From Adiantum capillus-veneris (lineage: Eukaryota; Streptophyta; Polypodiopsida; Polypodiales; Pteridaceae): a DNA stretch of 64,000 bases. The position numbers were made by a program, and so were the translations under genes. The stretch is from positions 74,405,935-74,469,934 of the forward strand of contig CM043950.1 in assembly GCA_014529385.2 (NCBI GenBank). Direction: 5' to 3'. Below, one piece after another: positions 45,786-57,690 of the stretch. Under the pieces are notes generated by a model. It had not been told where the DNA came from. It worked only from the letters and a program-made list of their open reading frames with translations, and did not search any database. The stretch's first letter is position 1; each line of letters opens with the position of its first letter.

Positions 45786-46766
45786 CTAAGACCATTTGGG
45801 TATCATTTCAATATTGAAAAGATAAGCGTCAGGTATGTCATCATCTACTCCTTCACGAGATTCCCCGTTTTGTAGCCTTGAAATATGATCCGCCCGTAGA
45901 TGAGTTTTATCCTTTTTGACCACCACTGTGAAATCAAACTCTAGCAATATAATAAACCAGCGTACAATTCTCCCAGTATTGCATGGTTTATTTACTAGAT
46001 ACAAAAGAGCTTCATGATTTGTGAAGAACACAAATTTGTTTGCGAGCAAATAATGCCGAAATTTCTTTACAGCATAAATCATTCCTAACCCCTCTCTTTC
46101 AGTGGTTGTGTAGTTCTTTTTTTCACTGTTTAACTGTCAGCTTGCATAACAAATTGGGAAATCCATTGTTCCGTCTCCAGGTTGAGCTAGAATACTCCCG
46201 ATTGCATATGCAGATGCATCAATGTGATCATGGAATATCTTTTCCCAATCTAGTGCCTTAAGTACAGGTGCTGATACAAGGTTTTCCTTAAGCTTTTGGA
46301 ATGAAGTTTCACACTCCTCAGTCTAGTCGAAACTGACTAACAAACGATACGGAGGTTGGGCGATGATTGCATACATATATATGAATCTTCGATAATATCC
46401 ACAGTGTCCCATGAAAGATTGCACTTGTTTCATGTTAGTAGGCCTGGGCAGGTCTACTATGACTTTGATTTTGTCTAGGTCAGTGGTTATTACATTTCTT
46501 GAGACAATGTGTCCTAAGATGCGGCCTTGCCTAACCATAAAAATGCACTTTTCTGGGTTAAGACAGATTCGATATATTCTGCACTTCTCAAATACCTTTT
46601 GTAAATGGTCAATATGTTCGTCTCATAGAAGAGAGTGTACACAAAGATCATCCATATATATATTTCTAAGAATATTCTCAGGTATTCTTTGAACGCATGC
46701 GTCATTAACCTTTGAAAGGTAGTTGGTGCATTGGTTAATCCAAAAGGCATAACTTTATACGCATAT
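45786..46766 (-). pseudogene. Element E reverse transcriptase (second part) and RNase H
   Basis: It resumes left of the insert with YAYKVMPFGLTNAPTTFQRL. The polymerase box is damaged (EIYIWMIF). LGHIVS and CGYYRRFI follow. RNase H has HIDASAYAIGSIL, the ERE segment and FFTNHEALLYL, where the catalytic Asp of TDH is Asn. It ends ADHISRLQNGE and PDAYLFNIEMIPKW. Confidence 0.88.
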
Positions 46767-47673
46767 TGTAACAAGACTTGATTTTGAGGTGTTTTAGCAA
46801 TAAATTTTGTTTTTCTAGGAAGTTTTGGTCGTTTTAAACTTAGTCCACTGTGTAGAAGGATGTGTGGGTTGTTTTCGTCCAATAATTTTTTTGATCCGGA
46901 AGGCACTTTCTGGGGCATTTTTAAAGGTGTTAACGTGGGATTTTGGATAAGTGTTGTATGAAGCGATTGAAGCCTGTGTTATTAGGAACAACTTTGGGTC
47001 TTTGAGTCTTTAGAGTTTTTGATGTTTTCATGTTCGTTGAGGGCCAAAGATTAAGAAAAAAGTGGGATTTGCTGTTTTTGCATCGTTTTTGTAGAAACTG
47101 TTGTTTTGCAGGTTGATTTTCAGCAAATCACAGTAAGCTATGGAAATTTTCCATCACATAGTCGTCGAAGAGCGCAACGAGGGCAACAAAATTGTGTGAG
47201 ACGGACTTGGGCTGTTTTGGCTCCGTTTGGGAGTTATGACCAGTTGAAGACAACAGAAAAAAAAAGGTTTAAAAATCTAACCATTACAGATCGCTTCGCG
47301 ATCACGTTCTTACCTTATTCTCGCGGGTATACTTGGCACGCAAGTCGAGTCGACCGAACGCCAAAAATAGAAAAGTGGTTATTTTGAGAGGTCGCATGCT
47401 TTTGGAGGAAAAATCAGAATAGAAGGACGGGTGGTGCGTTTTGGGGATCATTCACCGATCTCTTCTTCTGCGAGTGCGAGTGCGAGTGAGACGCTGCATG
47501 CAAGCGAACTGAAGCTCGGGGGTGATCGGGAGGTTCGAGCTCTGTACAACAAATTGCGCCCATATATTCCAATGCTTCTCTATTGTATCAAAAGTCTGCA
47601 AAGATTCATCAATACAAAGATCTCTTTCTCTACCTTTTGCTGTCTATCTCTATTATTCTGTTCCTGTGATACA
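46767..47673. mobile_element. Solo-LTR-like insertion in element E
   Basis: It separates TEWGIY (right) from YAYKVMPFG (left), residues adjacent in Ty3 reverse transcriptases. CATAT precedes the insert at 46762-46766 and recurs at 47672-47676. If that is the target duplication the insert ends at 47671; if LTR ends must be TG...CA it ends at 47673 and the duplication is imperfect. About 905 bp, starting TGTAACAAG, no internal frame, pyrimidine-rich right end. Confidence 0.6.
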
Positions 47674-48210
47674 TATATTCCCCATTCTGTGGCAAACGTT
47701 GTTTTGTGTTGATCCTCTATTGTAATTGCCAGTTGGTTATACCGTGGAAACCCATCTAGAAAGGAATAAGCCCGTTTCCCGGCCACCCTCTCAAGTACAT
47801 GTTCTGTGATCGTCAAGGGATAATTATCCCTTATGGTGCCTGCATTTACTTTTTTGAGGTTCACACACACTCGCAACTTTCCATTCTTTTTGGGGACAAC
47901 CACAATGGGTGACACCCAATCTGTTTATATTTCTTGAGAAGTTGTGTTAGTAGTTCTTCTTCTTCAGGCTCTAAATCAGTTGTGCTTTATAGACTGGTTG
48001 AGGCTTTTCACTTGGTTCAGCGAGGTCTATTCGTTTTGCATTTTCCGGCCCATCGTAAGATTCCTCGTTTATTCTTTCCCTGACTGGTGGTGTCATTATG
48101 ATTTGTCTGTCCAGGATGGTGAATTTCCAATAGTGTGATGGTACATTCATGTTTCCTTTTTCTGATTCCTCCTTACCATCACTTTCTCCCTCAACAGTCC
48201 ATACCTCTCG
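47674..48210 (-). pseudogene. Element E linker and reverse transcriptase start
   Basis: The linker reads HYWKFTILDRQ, AKRIDLAEPSEKPQPVYKAQ and EPEEEELLTQLLKKYK. About 80 residues expected next are missing, and it jumps to WVSPIVVVPKKNGKLRVCVN, DNYPLTI and KRAYSFLDGFPRYNQLAI, ending at TEWGIY beside the insert. Confidence 0.82.
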
Positions 48211-48475
48211 TAAAGATCATTTTAGTTGTTGGTATTTCTTTTTACGCTCCAATCGGGTCCACTATGGGTCTTTTGTTGTTTCCTGTTTTGATTTCTGAGA
48301 TTTTTTTGATTTTGTTTCTGTTTTAGCTTTCCGTACTTGTTTTATTTCCTCTTGCGTTCGTTCCCTTCGCACTCTCGAGAATCTTCCTAATATTTGGTCT
48401 TTTACACAATCCTCTGCTTTGACAGCCTAAGTGTGTGTGTGTGTGTGGAAGACATTCAATGCTCAAACCTTTTTT

Positions 48476-50111
48476 TGTTCCATGAAATGTCAACGCTCCT
48501 TTACTAACATTGTGGGAATGCTGCCTATATACCGCAAGTCCAAAAAGACGTGAAGGTAACCATTTTTGGGCACCCACTTCTGGTTTGCCCGTCCACTAGT
48601 AGAATCCAGAAAGGCAACAAACTCCATTGGATTTCTTAGTTCACGTTCGTGCTTGATTGGATATTTCAAGGCTCTCTCGTGCGACTGCAGAGCTAACGGC
48701 TACTCTCCAAGGTTTCAACAAGCACTTGAAAGGCTTCAACTCTGTTAAACTTCTAAAAAGGCTACTCTCTCTCTTCAAGAGGGGATTTGAAAGGATATTT
48801 TAGAGCTTCGACCTCAAGATTCCATTTTCTCTTAGCCATCTTTCTCATTGTCCCCAAGTTTTATACTTCAAAGTTAACAAATTTCCATGGCACAACCACT
48901 TTAAAATGCATGTAATCATCACCTAGCACCTAAAAGGATAGCTAATTGAAGTGTCAACTTGTAAAGAGGATAGACACTTGCATTAGCTCGCATTAATCGG
49001 TAAGACCCCTCTCACGACACTATGGGAGAAAAATGAATTAAAAAATTCAACGGAGAAAGGTTCTATGCCTGGCAGACAAAACTATGAGGATATCTCATGA
49101 GAAAACAACTATGGTCTGTTGTTAGACCACGCACCGCTACACCATCCACAATCGACAGTACATTCATTCAGAGCACAGATTGCACAAATTCAAACAAAAG
49201 ACGAACAAGCTCTATAAAAAATTATCACCTCATTACATGATAATTATGTGCATTTTACTGATGATTAGGCTACGACAATTCAAGCATGGACAGTCCTAAA
49301 AGAAAATTTCGGTGCAAAGCAAAAAAACAAAAATTAGCCTTACAAAGAATCAAGGGGAGAACATTTCAAGCCTTGTCAATAGGTTATTAAGCATCATCAC
49401 TCAGTTAACTTATATCAGTTAACTTATATCGCATATCAAATGCAACAAGAAGAAAGGTTAATGTGCTCTGAAGCATTGTCCAAAATTTTTGACAACATAA
49501 TCACAATGCTAGAATAAAAAGAACGAACACCAACTTTGCAACGTGTCATCAATGCCTTGATTTAAGAAGAAAAGAAGCAAACAAAGAAGGCGTCAGCAAA
49601 TAGAGGAGTTTACGTTGCATCATCATCTAGGACTGCATCTTTATTAACTAGGATCAAGAACAAAAAGTGTTACGAATGGGGAAAATCGAGTATTTCTCTA
49701 AGGATTTCCACAAGAACATATGTAGCAACTGCGGCGTCAAAAGACGCCACCATGAAAATGCCCAAGTAGCAGCAGTAGCGATAGAAGAAAATAAAAAATT
49801 AACCTTAAAGAGGACGAAGACGAAGATTGAAATCAAGAGGAGGACAATTGTCTGCATATCTGTGTTGTCATCAATCACTTTCATCAATATACTGATGTAC
49901 TTTAGAAATGGATGGTCTTCCGTCTTATTCGAGAATTCTTTAATTTTGGTGACACCATGCCAAAATAAGACTTACTTCTATTTTGTGTGACTACAGTACC
50001 CCAGTCTATATGACCTAGTCTGTTGACCTAGTATAATATGTGACTACTAGCCTATGGCATTCAGTCTCGGTCTAGGTTTCTTCAATGTAGTCCAAAATCC
50101 AAGGGGAGGAT
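48476..50111 (+). mobile_element. Gag-only copia unit T1
   Basis: Leader from ~48476, then a gag pseudogene (49001-49990), a short tail and a polypurine tract CCAAGGGGAGGA. The gag has FNGERFYAW-type, LHDNYVHFTDD and TTIQAWTVLKENFGAK segments and a damaged zinc knuckle. The start codon of T2 is missing here, and stops are frequent. The leader lacks ~300 bases present in T2 and T3. No protease, integrase or reverse transcriptase follows the gag. Confidence 0.75.
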
Positions 50112-50459
50112 TGGTGGGATTATGGCCTTTGGCCTGGACCTCTCAGCTTATATGGACATGACCTCTTGTACAGTCAACAATTAATCTAGTCTCCCTATGA
50201 CCATGTGAAGGCACATGACCTAGCTTACATGGTAGGTAAATCACACAAGAATCCAAATGACCGTCCCAATCAGCATGGTTTTTCCACATTTTAAGGAGCC
50301 ACTCTTGACCTTTCAGGAGTTGGCCCCGGACCCTTGGAAAAGGTGCATGGTGACCCTTGAGAGATACACCTAGCCATACTCTACTACTACTTGAAGTAGC
50401 TCATTTGTACACACCAATAAGTTAGTTCATTTTCTAATCAACTTGCCATTTTGAGTCTA

Positions 50460-50498
<39 letters not shown>

Positions 50499-50515
50499 TC
50501 TGTCTCTTAATAGCA
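50112..50515 (+). repeat. Shared LTR between T1 and T2
   Basis: It starts TGGTGGGATTATGGCC directly after the T1 polypurine tract and serves as the 3' LTR of T1 and 5' LTR of T2. It ends with a CT-rich microsatellite (50459-50510). The exact right end is uncertain because no clear primer site follows. Confidence 0.65.
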
Positions 50516-52429
50516 TTTCCTTGAAATGTCAGCACTCCCTTACTAACATTATGGGAATGCTACCTATATACCGCAAGTCTAGAAAGGGGTGAAGGGAATC
50601 TTTTTTGGGCACCCACTTCTGGTTTGTCCGTCCACTTGCGAAATCGAGAAAGGCACCAAACTCCATTGGATTTCTAGTTCACGTTCGTGATTAATTGGAG
50701 ATTTCAAGGCTTTCTCGTGCGACAATTTGCAACCCTTGGCCGTACAGGCTCTTGCTATCACTCATCGGTGCCCGACTGATGACTTGCACTCAGTTGTCCT
50801 TAAGGGACATTTCGGGTCCGCTAGGTTCCTTCTCGCATGAGCACCTAGCCACCCAATCTCTGAGAGCTCCCCCCCCCCCCCCCAAAGAACAAGAGAAATT
50901 TCCCACATTGCCTCGGCCAATACAGAGCCCCTTTTTCCTTGGAGGTGAATCCCACGAGCTGCAGTGTTTTTTTCAACTTCAGGCACACAAAAATGTTCCA
51001 AAGGGCGTAAAACTTCGAGCTCCAAGGCTTCCTAGAGAAACTCCAAGGTTTCAACAAGCACTTCAAAGGCTTCAACTTTGTTAAGCTTCTAAAAAGGCTT
51101 CTCTCTCTCTTCAAAAGGGGATTTGAAAGGACATTTTAAAGCTTCGACCTCAAGGTTCAAGTTTCTTTCGGCCATCTTTCTCATTCTCCCCAAGTTCTTT
51201 ATACTTCAAAGTTAACAAATTTCCATGGCACAATCACTTTAAACTGCATATAAGCATCACCTATCACCTAAAAGGATAGCTAATTGAAGTGTCAACTTGT
51301 AAAGAGGATAGACACTTGCATTAGCCCGCAGTAATTAGTATGGCCCCTCTCACGACACTATCGGAGAAAAAGGAATTAAAAAAATTCAATGGAGAAAGGT
51401 TCTATGGTTGGCACAGAAACCTGTGAGGATATCTCATGAGAAAGCAACTATGGTCTGTTGTCAAACCACGCACCGCTACACCATGCACAGTGGACGGTAT
51501 ACCACCCAGAGCATGGATTGCACAAATTCAAACAAAAGACGAACAAGATCTATAAAAAATTATCACCTCATTACATGATAATTATGTGCATTTTACTGAT
51601 GATTAGGCTACGACAATTCAAGCATGGACAGTCCTAAAAGAAAATTTCGGTGCAAATAAAAAAACAAAAAAAATAGCCTTACAAAGAATCAAGGGGAGAA
51701 CATTTGAAGCCTCGTCAATAGGTTATTAAGCATCATCACTCAGTTAACTTATATCGAATATCAAATTCTACAAAAAGAAAGGTTAATGTACTCTGAAGCG
51801 TTGGAGCCAAAAAAATTTACAACATAATCATAGTGCTAGAATAAAAAGAATGAACACCAACTTTGCAACATGTCATTAATGCCTTGATTGAAGAAGAAAA
51901 GAAGCAAACAAAGAAGGCGTCAGCAAATAGAGGAGTTTACGTTGCATCATCATCTAGGACTGCATCTTGATTAACTAGGATCAAGAATAAAAAGTGTTAC
52001 GAATGCGAAGATCGAGTAGTTCTCCCAAGATTTCCACAAGACTGCGGTGTCAAAAGATGCCACCATCAAAATGCTCAAGTAGCAGCAGTAGTAGTAGAAG
52101 AAAATAAAAAATGAACCTTATAGAGAACGAAGCGGAAGATTCAAATCAAGAGGAGGACAATTGTCTACATATCTTTGTTGCCATCAATCAATTTCATGCA
52201 TATACTGATGTACTTTAGAAATGGATGTTCTTCTGTCTTATTTGTTTGAGGAAAGAATTCTTTAATTTTTGTGACACCATGCCAAATAATACCTACTTCT
52301 ATTTTGTGTGACTACAATACCCGAGTCTATATAACCCAATATGTGGACCTAGTCTATGTGACTACTAGCCTCTGGCATTCAGTCTCGGTCTATGTTTCTT
52401 CAATATATTCCAAAGTCCAAGGGGATGGT
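50516..52429 (+). mobile_element. Gag-only copia unit T2
   Basis: The leader includes a run of 15 C at 50869-50883, where T3 has a mixed C-rich text. The gag pseudogene starts at ATG 51340 (MAPLTTLSEKKELKKFNGER), with Trp and Leu-rich gag segments, stops near 51420 and later, and AALQRIKG-type text. It ends with CCAAGGGGATGG before the next LTR. Confidence 0.75.
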
Positions 52430-52688
52430 TGTTGGGATTAAGGCCTTTGGCCTAGACCTCTTAACTTATATGGATATGACCTCTTGTACAGTCAACAATC
52501 TAGTCACCCTATGAGCATGTGAAGGCACATGACCGAGCTTACACATTAGGTAAATCACACAAGAATCCAAATGACCATCCCAATCAGCATGGATTTTTCA
52601 CATTTTCTGGAGCCACTCTTGACATTTCATGAGTTGGCCCTTGACTCTTGGGAAAGGTGCATGGTGACCCTTGAGAGGTACACCTAGC
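52430..52688 (+). repeat. Shared LTR between T2 and T3, truncated
   Basis: TGTTGGGATTAAGGCC start, the best preserved LTR terminus of the array. It joins abruptly at GTACACCTAGC to leader text (TTTTTTTGGGCACC), losing the LTR right end and the leader start. Confidence 0.65.
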
Positions 52689-54634
52689 TTTTTTTGGGCA
52701 CCGACTTCTGGTTTGCCCATCCACTGGTAGAATACAGAAAGGCACCAAACTCCATTGGATTTCTAGTTCACGTTTGTGATTGATTGGATATTTCAAGGCT
52801 CTCTCGTGCAACTACTTGCAGCCACTTGGCCGCACTCTCTTGCGATCACTAATCGGTGCCTGACTGATGACATGCGCTCAATTGTCCGTAAGGGACATTT
52901 TGGGTCCTCTAGGTTCCCTTCTCGCATGAGCACCACGCCACCCAAGCTTTGAGAGCTCCCCGCCCTCCCAAGAACAAGAGCAATTTCCCACATTGCCTTG
53001 GCCAGTACAGAGGCCCTTTTTTATTGGAGGTCAATCCCACGAGCTGCAACATTTTTTTAAACTTCAAGCATGAATAGCTTCTTCAAGCACACAAGAATTT
53101 TCCAAAGGGCATAAAACTTCGAGCTCCAAGGCTTCCAAGAGAAACTCCAAGGTTTCAACAAGCAATTCAAAGGCTTCAATTCTGTTAAGCTTCTAAAAAG
53201 ACTACTCTCTCTCAACAAGAGGGAATTTTAAAAGGATATTTTAAAGCTTCGACCTAAAGATTCAAGTTTCTCTCAGCCATCTTTCTCATTCTCCCTCAGT
53301 TTTTTATACTTCAAAGTTAACAAATTTCCATGGCACAATCACTTTAAAATGCATGTAATCATCACCTATCACCTAAAAGGATAGCTCCTTGAAGTGTTAG
53401 CTTGTAAAGAGGATAGACACTTGCATTAGCTTGCGTTAATCGGTATGTAATCACTTTAAAATGCATGTAATCATCACCTATCACCTAAAAGGATAGCTAC
53501 TTGAAGTTTCAGCTTGTAAAGAGGAAAGACACTTGCATTATCTCGCGTTAATCGGTAAGACCCCTCTCACGACACTGTGGGAGATAAAGGAATTGGAGAA
53601 AGGTTGTATGCCTGGCAGACAAAGCTGTGAGGATATCTCATGAGAAAACAACTATGGTATGTTGTCAAACCACTCACCCCTACACCATGCAGTAGATGGT
53701 ACACTCACCAGAGCATAGATTGCACAAATTCAAACAAAAGACGAACAAGCTCTAGAAAAATTTATCACCTCATTACATGATAATTATGTGCACTTTACTG
53801 ATGATTACGCTACGACAATTCAAGCATGGACAGTCCTAAAAGAAAATTTTGGTGCAAAGCAAAAAAAAAAAATAGCCTTAAAAAGAATCAAGTGGAAAAC
53901 ATTTCCGTCAATAGGTTATTAAGCATCATCACTCATTTAACTTATATCGAGTATCAAATCCTATAAAAAGAAAGGTTAATGTGCTCTGAAGCACTGTCCA
54001 AAATTTTTTACAACATAATCACATTGCTAGAATAAAAAGAACGAACACCAACTTTGCAACATGTCATCAATTCCTTGATTGAAAAAGAAAAAAAGCAAAC
54101 AAAGAAGGCGTCAGCAAATAGAGGAGTTTACGTTGCATCATCATCTAGGATTGCATCTTTATTAACTAGGATCAAGAATAAAATATGTTATGAATACAAA
54201 AAATTGAGTATTTCTCCAAGGATTTCCACAAGAACATTTGTAGCAGCTGTGGCGTCAATAGACACCACCATCAAAATGCCCAAGTAGCAGGATTAGCAGT
54301 AGAATAAAATAAAAAATTAACCTTATAGAGGACGAAGACAAAGATTAAAATCAAGAGGAGGACAATTGTCTGCATATCCGTGTTGTCATCAATCACTTTC
54401 ATGAATATACTGATGTACTTTAGAGATGAATGGTCTTCCGTCTTATTCGTTTGAGGAGAGAATTATTTAACCTTTGTGACACCATGCCAAATAAGACCTA
54501 ATTCTATTTTGTGTGACTACAGTACCCCAGTCTATATGACCCATTCTATTGACCTAGTCTATGTGACTACTAGCTTGTGGCATTTAGTCTCGGTCTATGT
54601 TTCTTCAATATAGTCCAAAGTCCAAGGGGAGGAT
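52689..54634 (+). mobile_element. Gag-only copia unit T3
   Basis: Same plan as T2. A 112-base segment of the leader is tandemly duplicated (53337-53448 and 53449-53560). The gag pseudogene runs at ~53566-54510, followed by CCAAGGGGAGGA. The knuckle region reads CYEYKKL, so its second Cys is lost. Confidence 0.72.
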
Positions 54635-54974
54635 TATTGCGATTATGGATTTTGGCCTAGACCTCTCAACTTATATGGACATGACCTCTTGTATAGTCAA
54701 CAATCTAGTCACCCTATCAGCATGTGAAGGCACATGACCTAGCTTACACGGCAGGTGAACCATACAAGAGTCAAAATGACCATCCCAATCAGCATGGCTT
54801 TTCCACATTTTATGGAGCCACTCTTGACCTTTCGGGAGTTGACCCTTGACCCTTGGGAAAGGTGCATGGTGACCCTTGAGAGGTACACCTAGCCATACTC
54901 TACTACTACCTGAAGTAGCTCATTTGTACACACCAATAAGTTAGTTCATTTTCTAATCAAGTTGACATTTTGAG

Positions 54975-55014
<40 letters not shown>
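54635..55014 (+). repeat. 3' LTR of the T array
   Basis: Aligned with 50112-50515, beginning TATTGCGATTATGG (mutated TG end) and closing with a (CT)n run and CAAA at ~55014, after which similarity stops. Confidence 0.65.
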
Positions 55015-55020
<6 letters not shown>

Positions 55021-57318
55021 TAGTGTACATATCAATTCTATCATTATTAATGCTAGTCTTGTTGATCCACCCTAACTCAACACTACTTAAAATTAGTCAA
55101 TTAACTAACATCACAACTTTGATAAGCATAGATTTAATGACGTACATTCCATATAGTAAAGGATACTCGAGTCTTCCACTAACAAAATTTTGCATCTTGT
55201 TTCGAGAGAAAAATATTATTTTCACTACATTACAAGGCATAAGAGGTCGGATCAAATGTTTGATGTGGTATAGTATTCCAAACTTGCCAACTCTAACCCA
55301 TCCCATCTTTCTTGCAATATTGCTAATTTAGTCCATGAAATTCAACATAAAGCTTTGCTCGTAAGATATAATGATTATGGAAGCTCATTGCAACTTCTAG
55401 AGATGCTATGCTCTTTGGTTAAAGGTCATGTTGTACATTGAAGGCTTGTATGATTGTCCTTCATATAACATGTAAACAAAGACCTTAACAGTTTTGGTGC
55501 TCAGAATTTTCAAGTGCGAGGTATATGTAAACAGATGATTAGAAATATTTTCTTTGTGCACTACCCCATCAATCAAGTGTATGTGCGATTCTACAAAATG
55601 ATGCAACAATTAATTCAACAATACAATCACCCCAAAGATAGAGCAAATAAAGTTCAAAATTAAGATGTTTAACCAACACGATGATGTGAGTTTATCGATT
55701 TGGGATTGAAAAATAAGGATTCACAAAACAAAGTAAGTTGACATCTCAATTACTCAGATGCATGCCTATATAATGACAATCAATTGAACGCGCCAACAAA
55801 ATAGAACACGACACTCCATGCACATCGACCTCGACAAGAGGTCAATTTAAAATCAAACTTGTAAATACCCTGATAGGCATACCCCACCTTTCATATAAAA
55901 ATATACAAGATGATTTATATTCCCAAAAATCATAAGCTACAAAATATCATAAGCATATGTACCGATCACACAACACACTTCATGCAATTACTTGCTCATT
56001 TATTTTAAGTATTGTTTCGTAGTATGGAAAATTACACAAACCACAGATCTTGTGCATCCTCTTCCGTGAACATTTAAGCAAGCCTATATTTGTCCTTCAG
56101 AGTTTACACAAGCAATATACCTAAAGAGAAAATCGTACAAGTGGGATTCATAAATGACAAACCAAAAAGGAGAACTGTTATACAATTGTCAATACATAAT
56201 TGTCAATACCTGCTTATCCACAATGCGAGGCTCAACAAGTAGCAAAGACAATAAGGACACTTGCACAAAAGCTCGTATCAACAGACACTCAACCGCTCAT
56301 ATGCCAGCAAGAGCGGGTCTCATGATAACCGAAGTTAAGGATGAGGAGTGATGGTCCTGAGAGGAATATCACAAAGACAAGGAAACTCATCAAGATTGAC
56401 AATACATGACATTAGCAAATTAAAGAAGAATTTTAAGTTTCAATGTGACAAAATAAAAGCTTTCATTTCATTAAGCTGCCCACTTGCCTTTTGCTTTCCA
56501 CATGAGTAGGAGCATTCCAATCCACAGTAAAGGAACCAAGACGGTGCGTCTTGTTGACCAAAATCTGACCATGAAAATTCAGCATGACCAAAAGGGGGGA
56601 AAAGAAAGGAGCAATTAGGTTCTCTTGCAAATCTGTTGAGAGCCTGGCAAATTAGGAAGTCGAATTAGGAAGTTCATTTAGTTGTTGCAACCGAGGCTTC
56701 AAGATAAACAATGAGAACTTCATGCTTAAATTGAAGCAACAAGAGGCACTTAGAGAGAGAATGAATTGCCTGCGCTCGCTGTTAGGCCAGATGAAAGGTC
56801 GCTACCCTTGTCGTACACACAGCTAGTGTGGGTTTTAAGCCTACGATTGCGGACAGGAACTGCTGACAGCCAGCCCTTGTCATTTATTGGATTGCTCAGC
56901 CACTCTATTAGGGCAACCTGCAGCCCACGCCTTTCGTTCCTATCTCGAGCTCCCTGTTCAGCTCCTTCAGCCATTCACTTCATGCCATATTTTTCCACCA
57001 GCCAATCACACACATTATACAGTTTCCTTCATGGCATGTCCTCATGTCGCCCCCACCCCCACCCCCACACCCAAAACAAACACATTTTTTTTTTTTTGTA
57101 AATCTGCTTTGATTCATTTACAAGTGGGAAACCCACGAAAAGAAAGGGATACAAAACATGGAACACACACAGAGTCTTTCCATACGTCAACCATACATCA
57201 TCGGACTCGGACAGGTATGGAAGTATAGATAAGACCCTCTCAGGATTCCACATGACTAAGTCTCAAAGTAGATAGTCGATTTTTTTAACATTAGGGATCT
57301 CTGAAAAACCCAACATAC
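55015..57318. other. Unassigned AT-rich region
   Basis: No gene or element recognised. It contains a C-rich simple repeat (ACCCCC)n at ~57050-57066 and 13 T at 57085-57097. Open frames here are short, without motifs. Confidence 0.35.
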
Positions 57319-57690
57319 TTTTTTTTTTCCTTTCTACACACGAGAGGGCCCAGAGGGGGAGGTTCTTATCCCTTCCAATATTAGCCATGTTACATGGTCG
57401 GGGAAGGGCTGCGTATCATTGGGAAAGAGGCACGCGTAGGAATCACCATGGCCACCTAATTGATGCACCATGAGCTGGGAACGACGGAGAGAACTCATAG
57501 CAACCAGCTAGGAACCTCCTCCTCGGGTGACTAACCCGAGGAGGATGCACTCGAGTGTCCAAGAGCAAGAGCCCTGGCAGCGTGAACACTAGGTGAAGCA
57601 CAAGGTGTCCCTCTAGAGTGTGACCTAACGGGGGGATTTGACCCGTAGGTTGAGAGGCCAATGCCTTACCATTCACAAAGGGAAACTCAG
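57319..57690 (-). mobile_element. SINE-like element
   Basis: Read on the minus strand, 57670-57632 gives GGTAAGGCATTGGCCTCTCA, then a B-box-like GGGTCAAATCC (57644-57634), as in tRNA-derived heads of plant SINEs. The body holds a perfect 11-base hairpin at 57518-57544. It ends in a run of 10 A (57328-57319). Ends and target duplication are not certain. Confidence 0.4.

Larger units (their letters stand above)
43150..48210 (-). mobile_element. Ty3/gypsy element E with rearranged domain order
   Basis: On the minus strand from the right: linker, reverse transcriptase (split by an insert), RNase H, a first HHCC module, a second HHCC module, the integrase core and GPF end, then an overlapping frame with a retropepsin. 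No LTRs recognised. Gag is not visible; the right side is occupied by the copia gag-only array. Confidence 0.85.

Noticed and set aside
50459-50510. (CT)n run as an independent feature (also ~54978-55013)
   Set aside because: It is the pyrimidine-rich end of the T-array LTR, not a separate element.
49010-54510. T-array gag considered as a host gene family in tandem
   Set aside because: Each unit is bordered by a polypurine tract and LTR text and is riddled with stops.
55023-55331. 102-codon open frame
   Set aside because: Low-complexity Ile/Leu-rich text without domains in an AT-rich spacer.
57632-57670. Possible functional tRNA gene on the minus strand
   Set aside because: No complete cloverleaf; the B-box has mismatches and an A-tailed body follows, so a tRNA-derived SINE head fits better.
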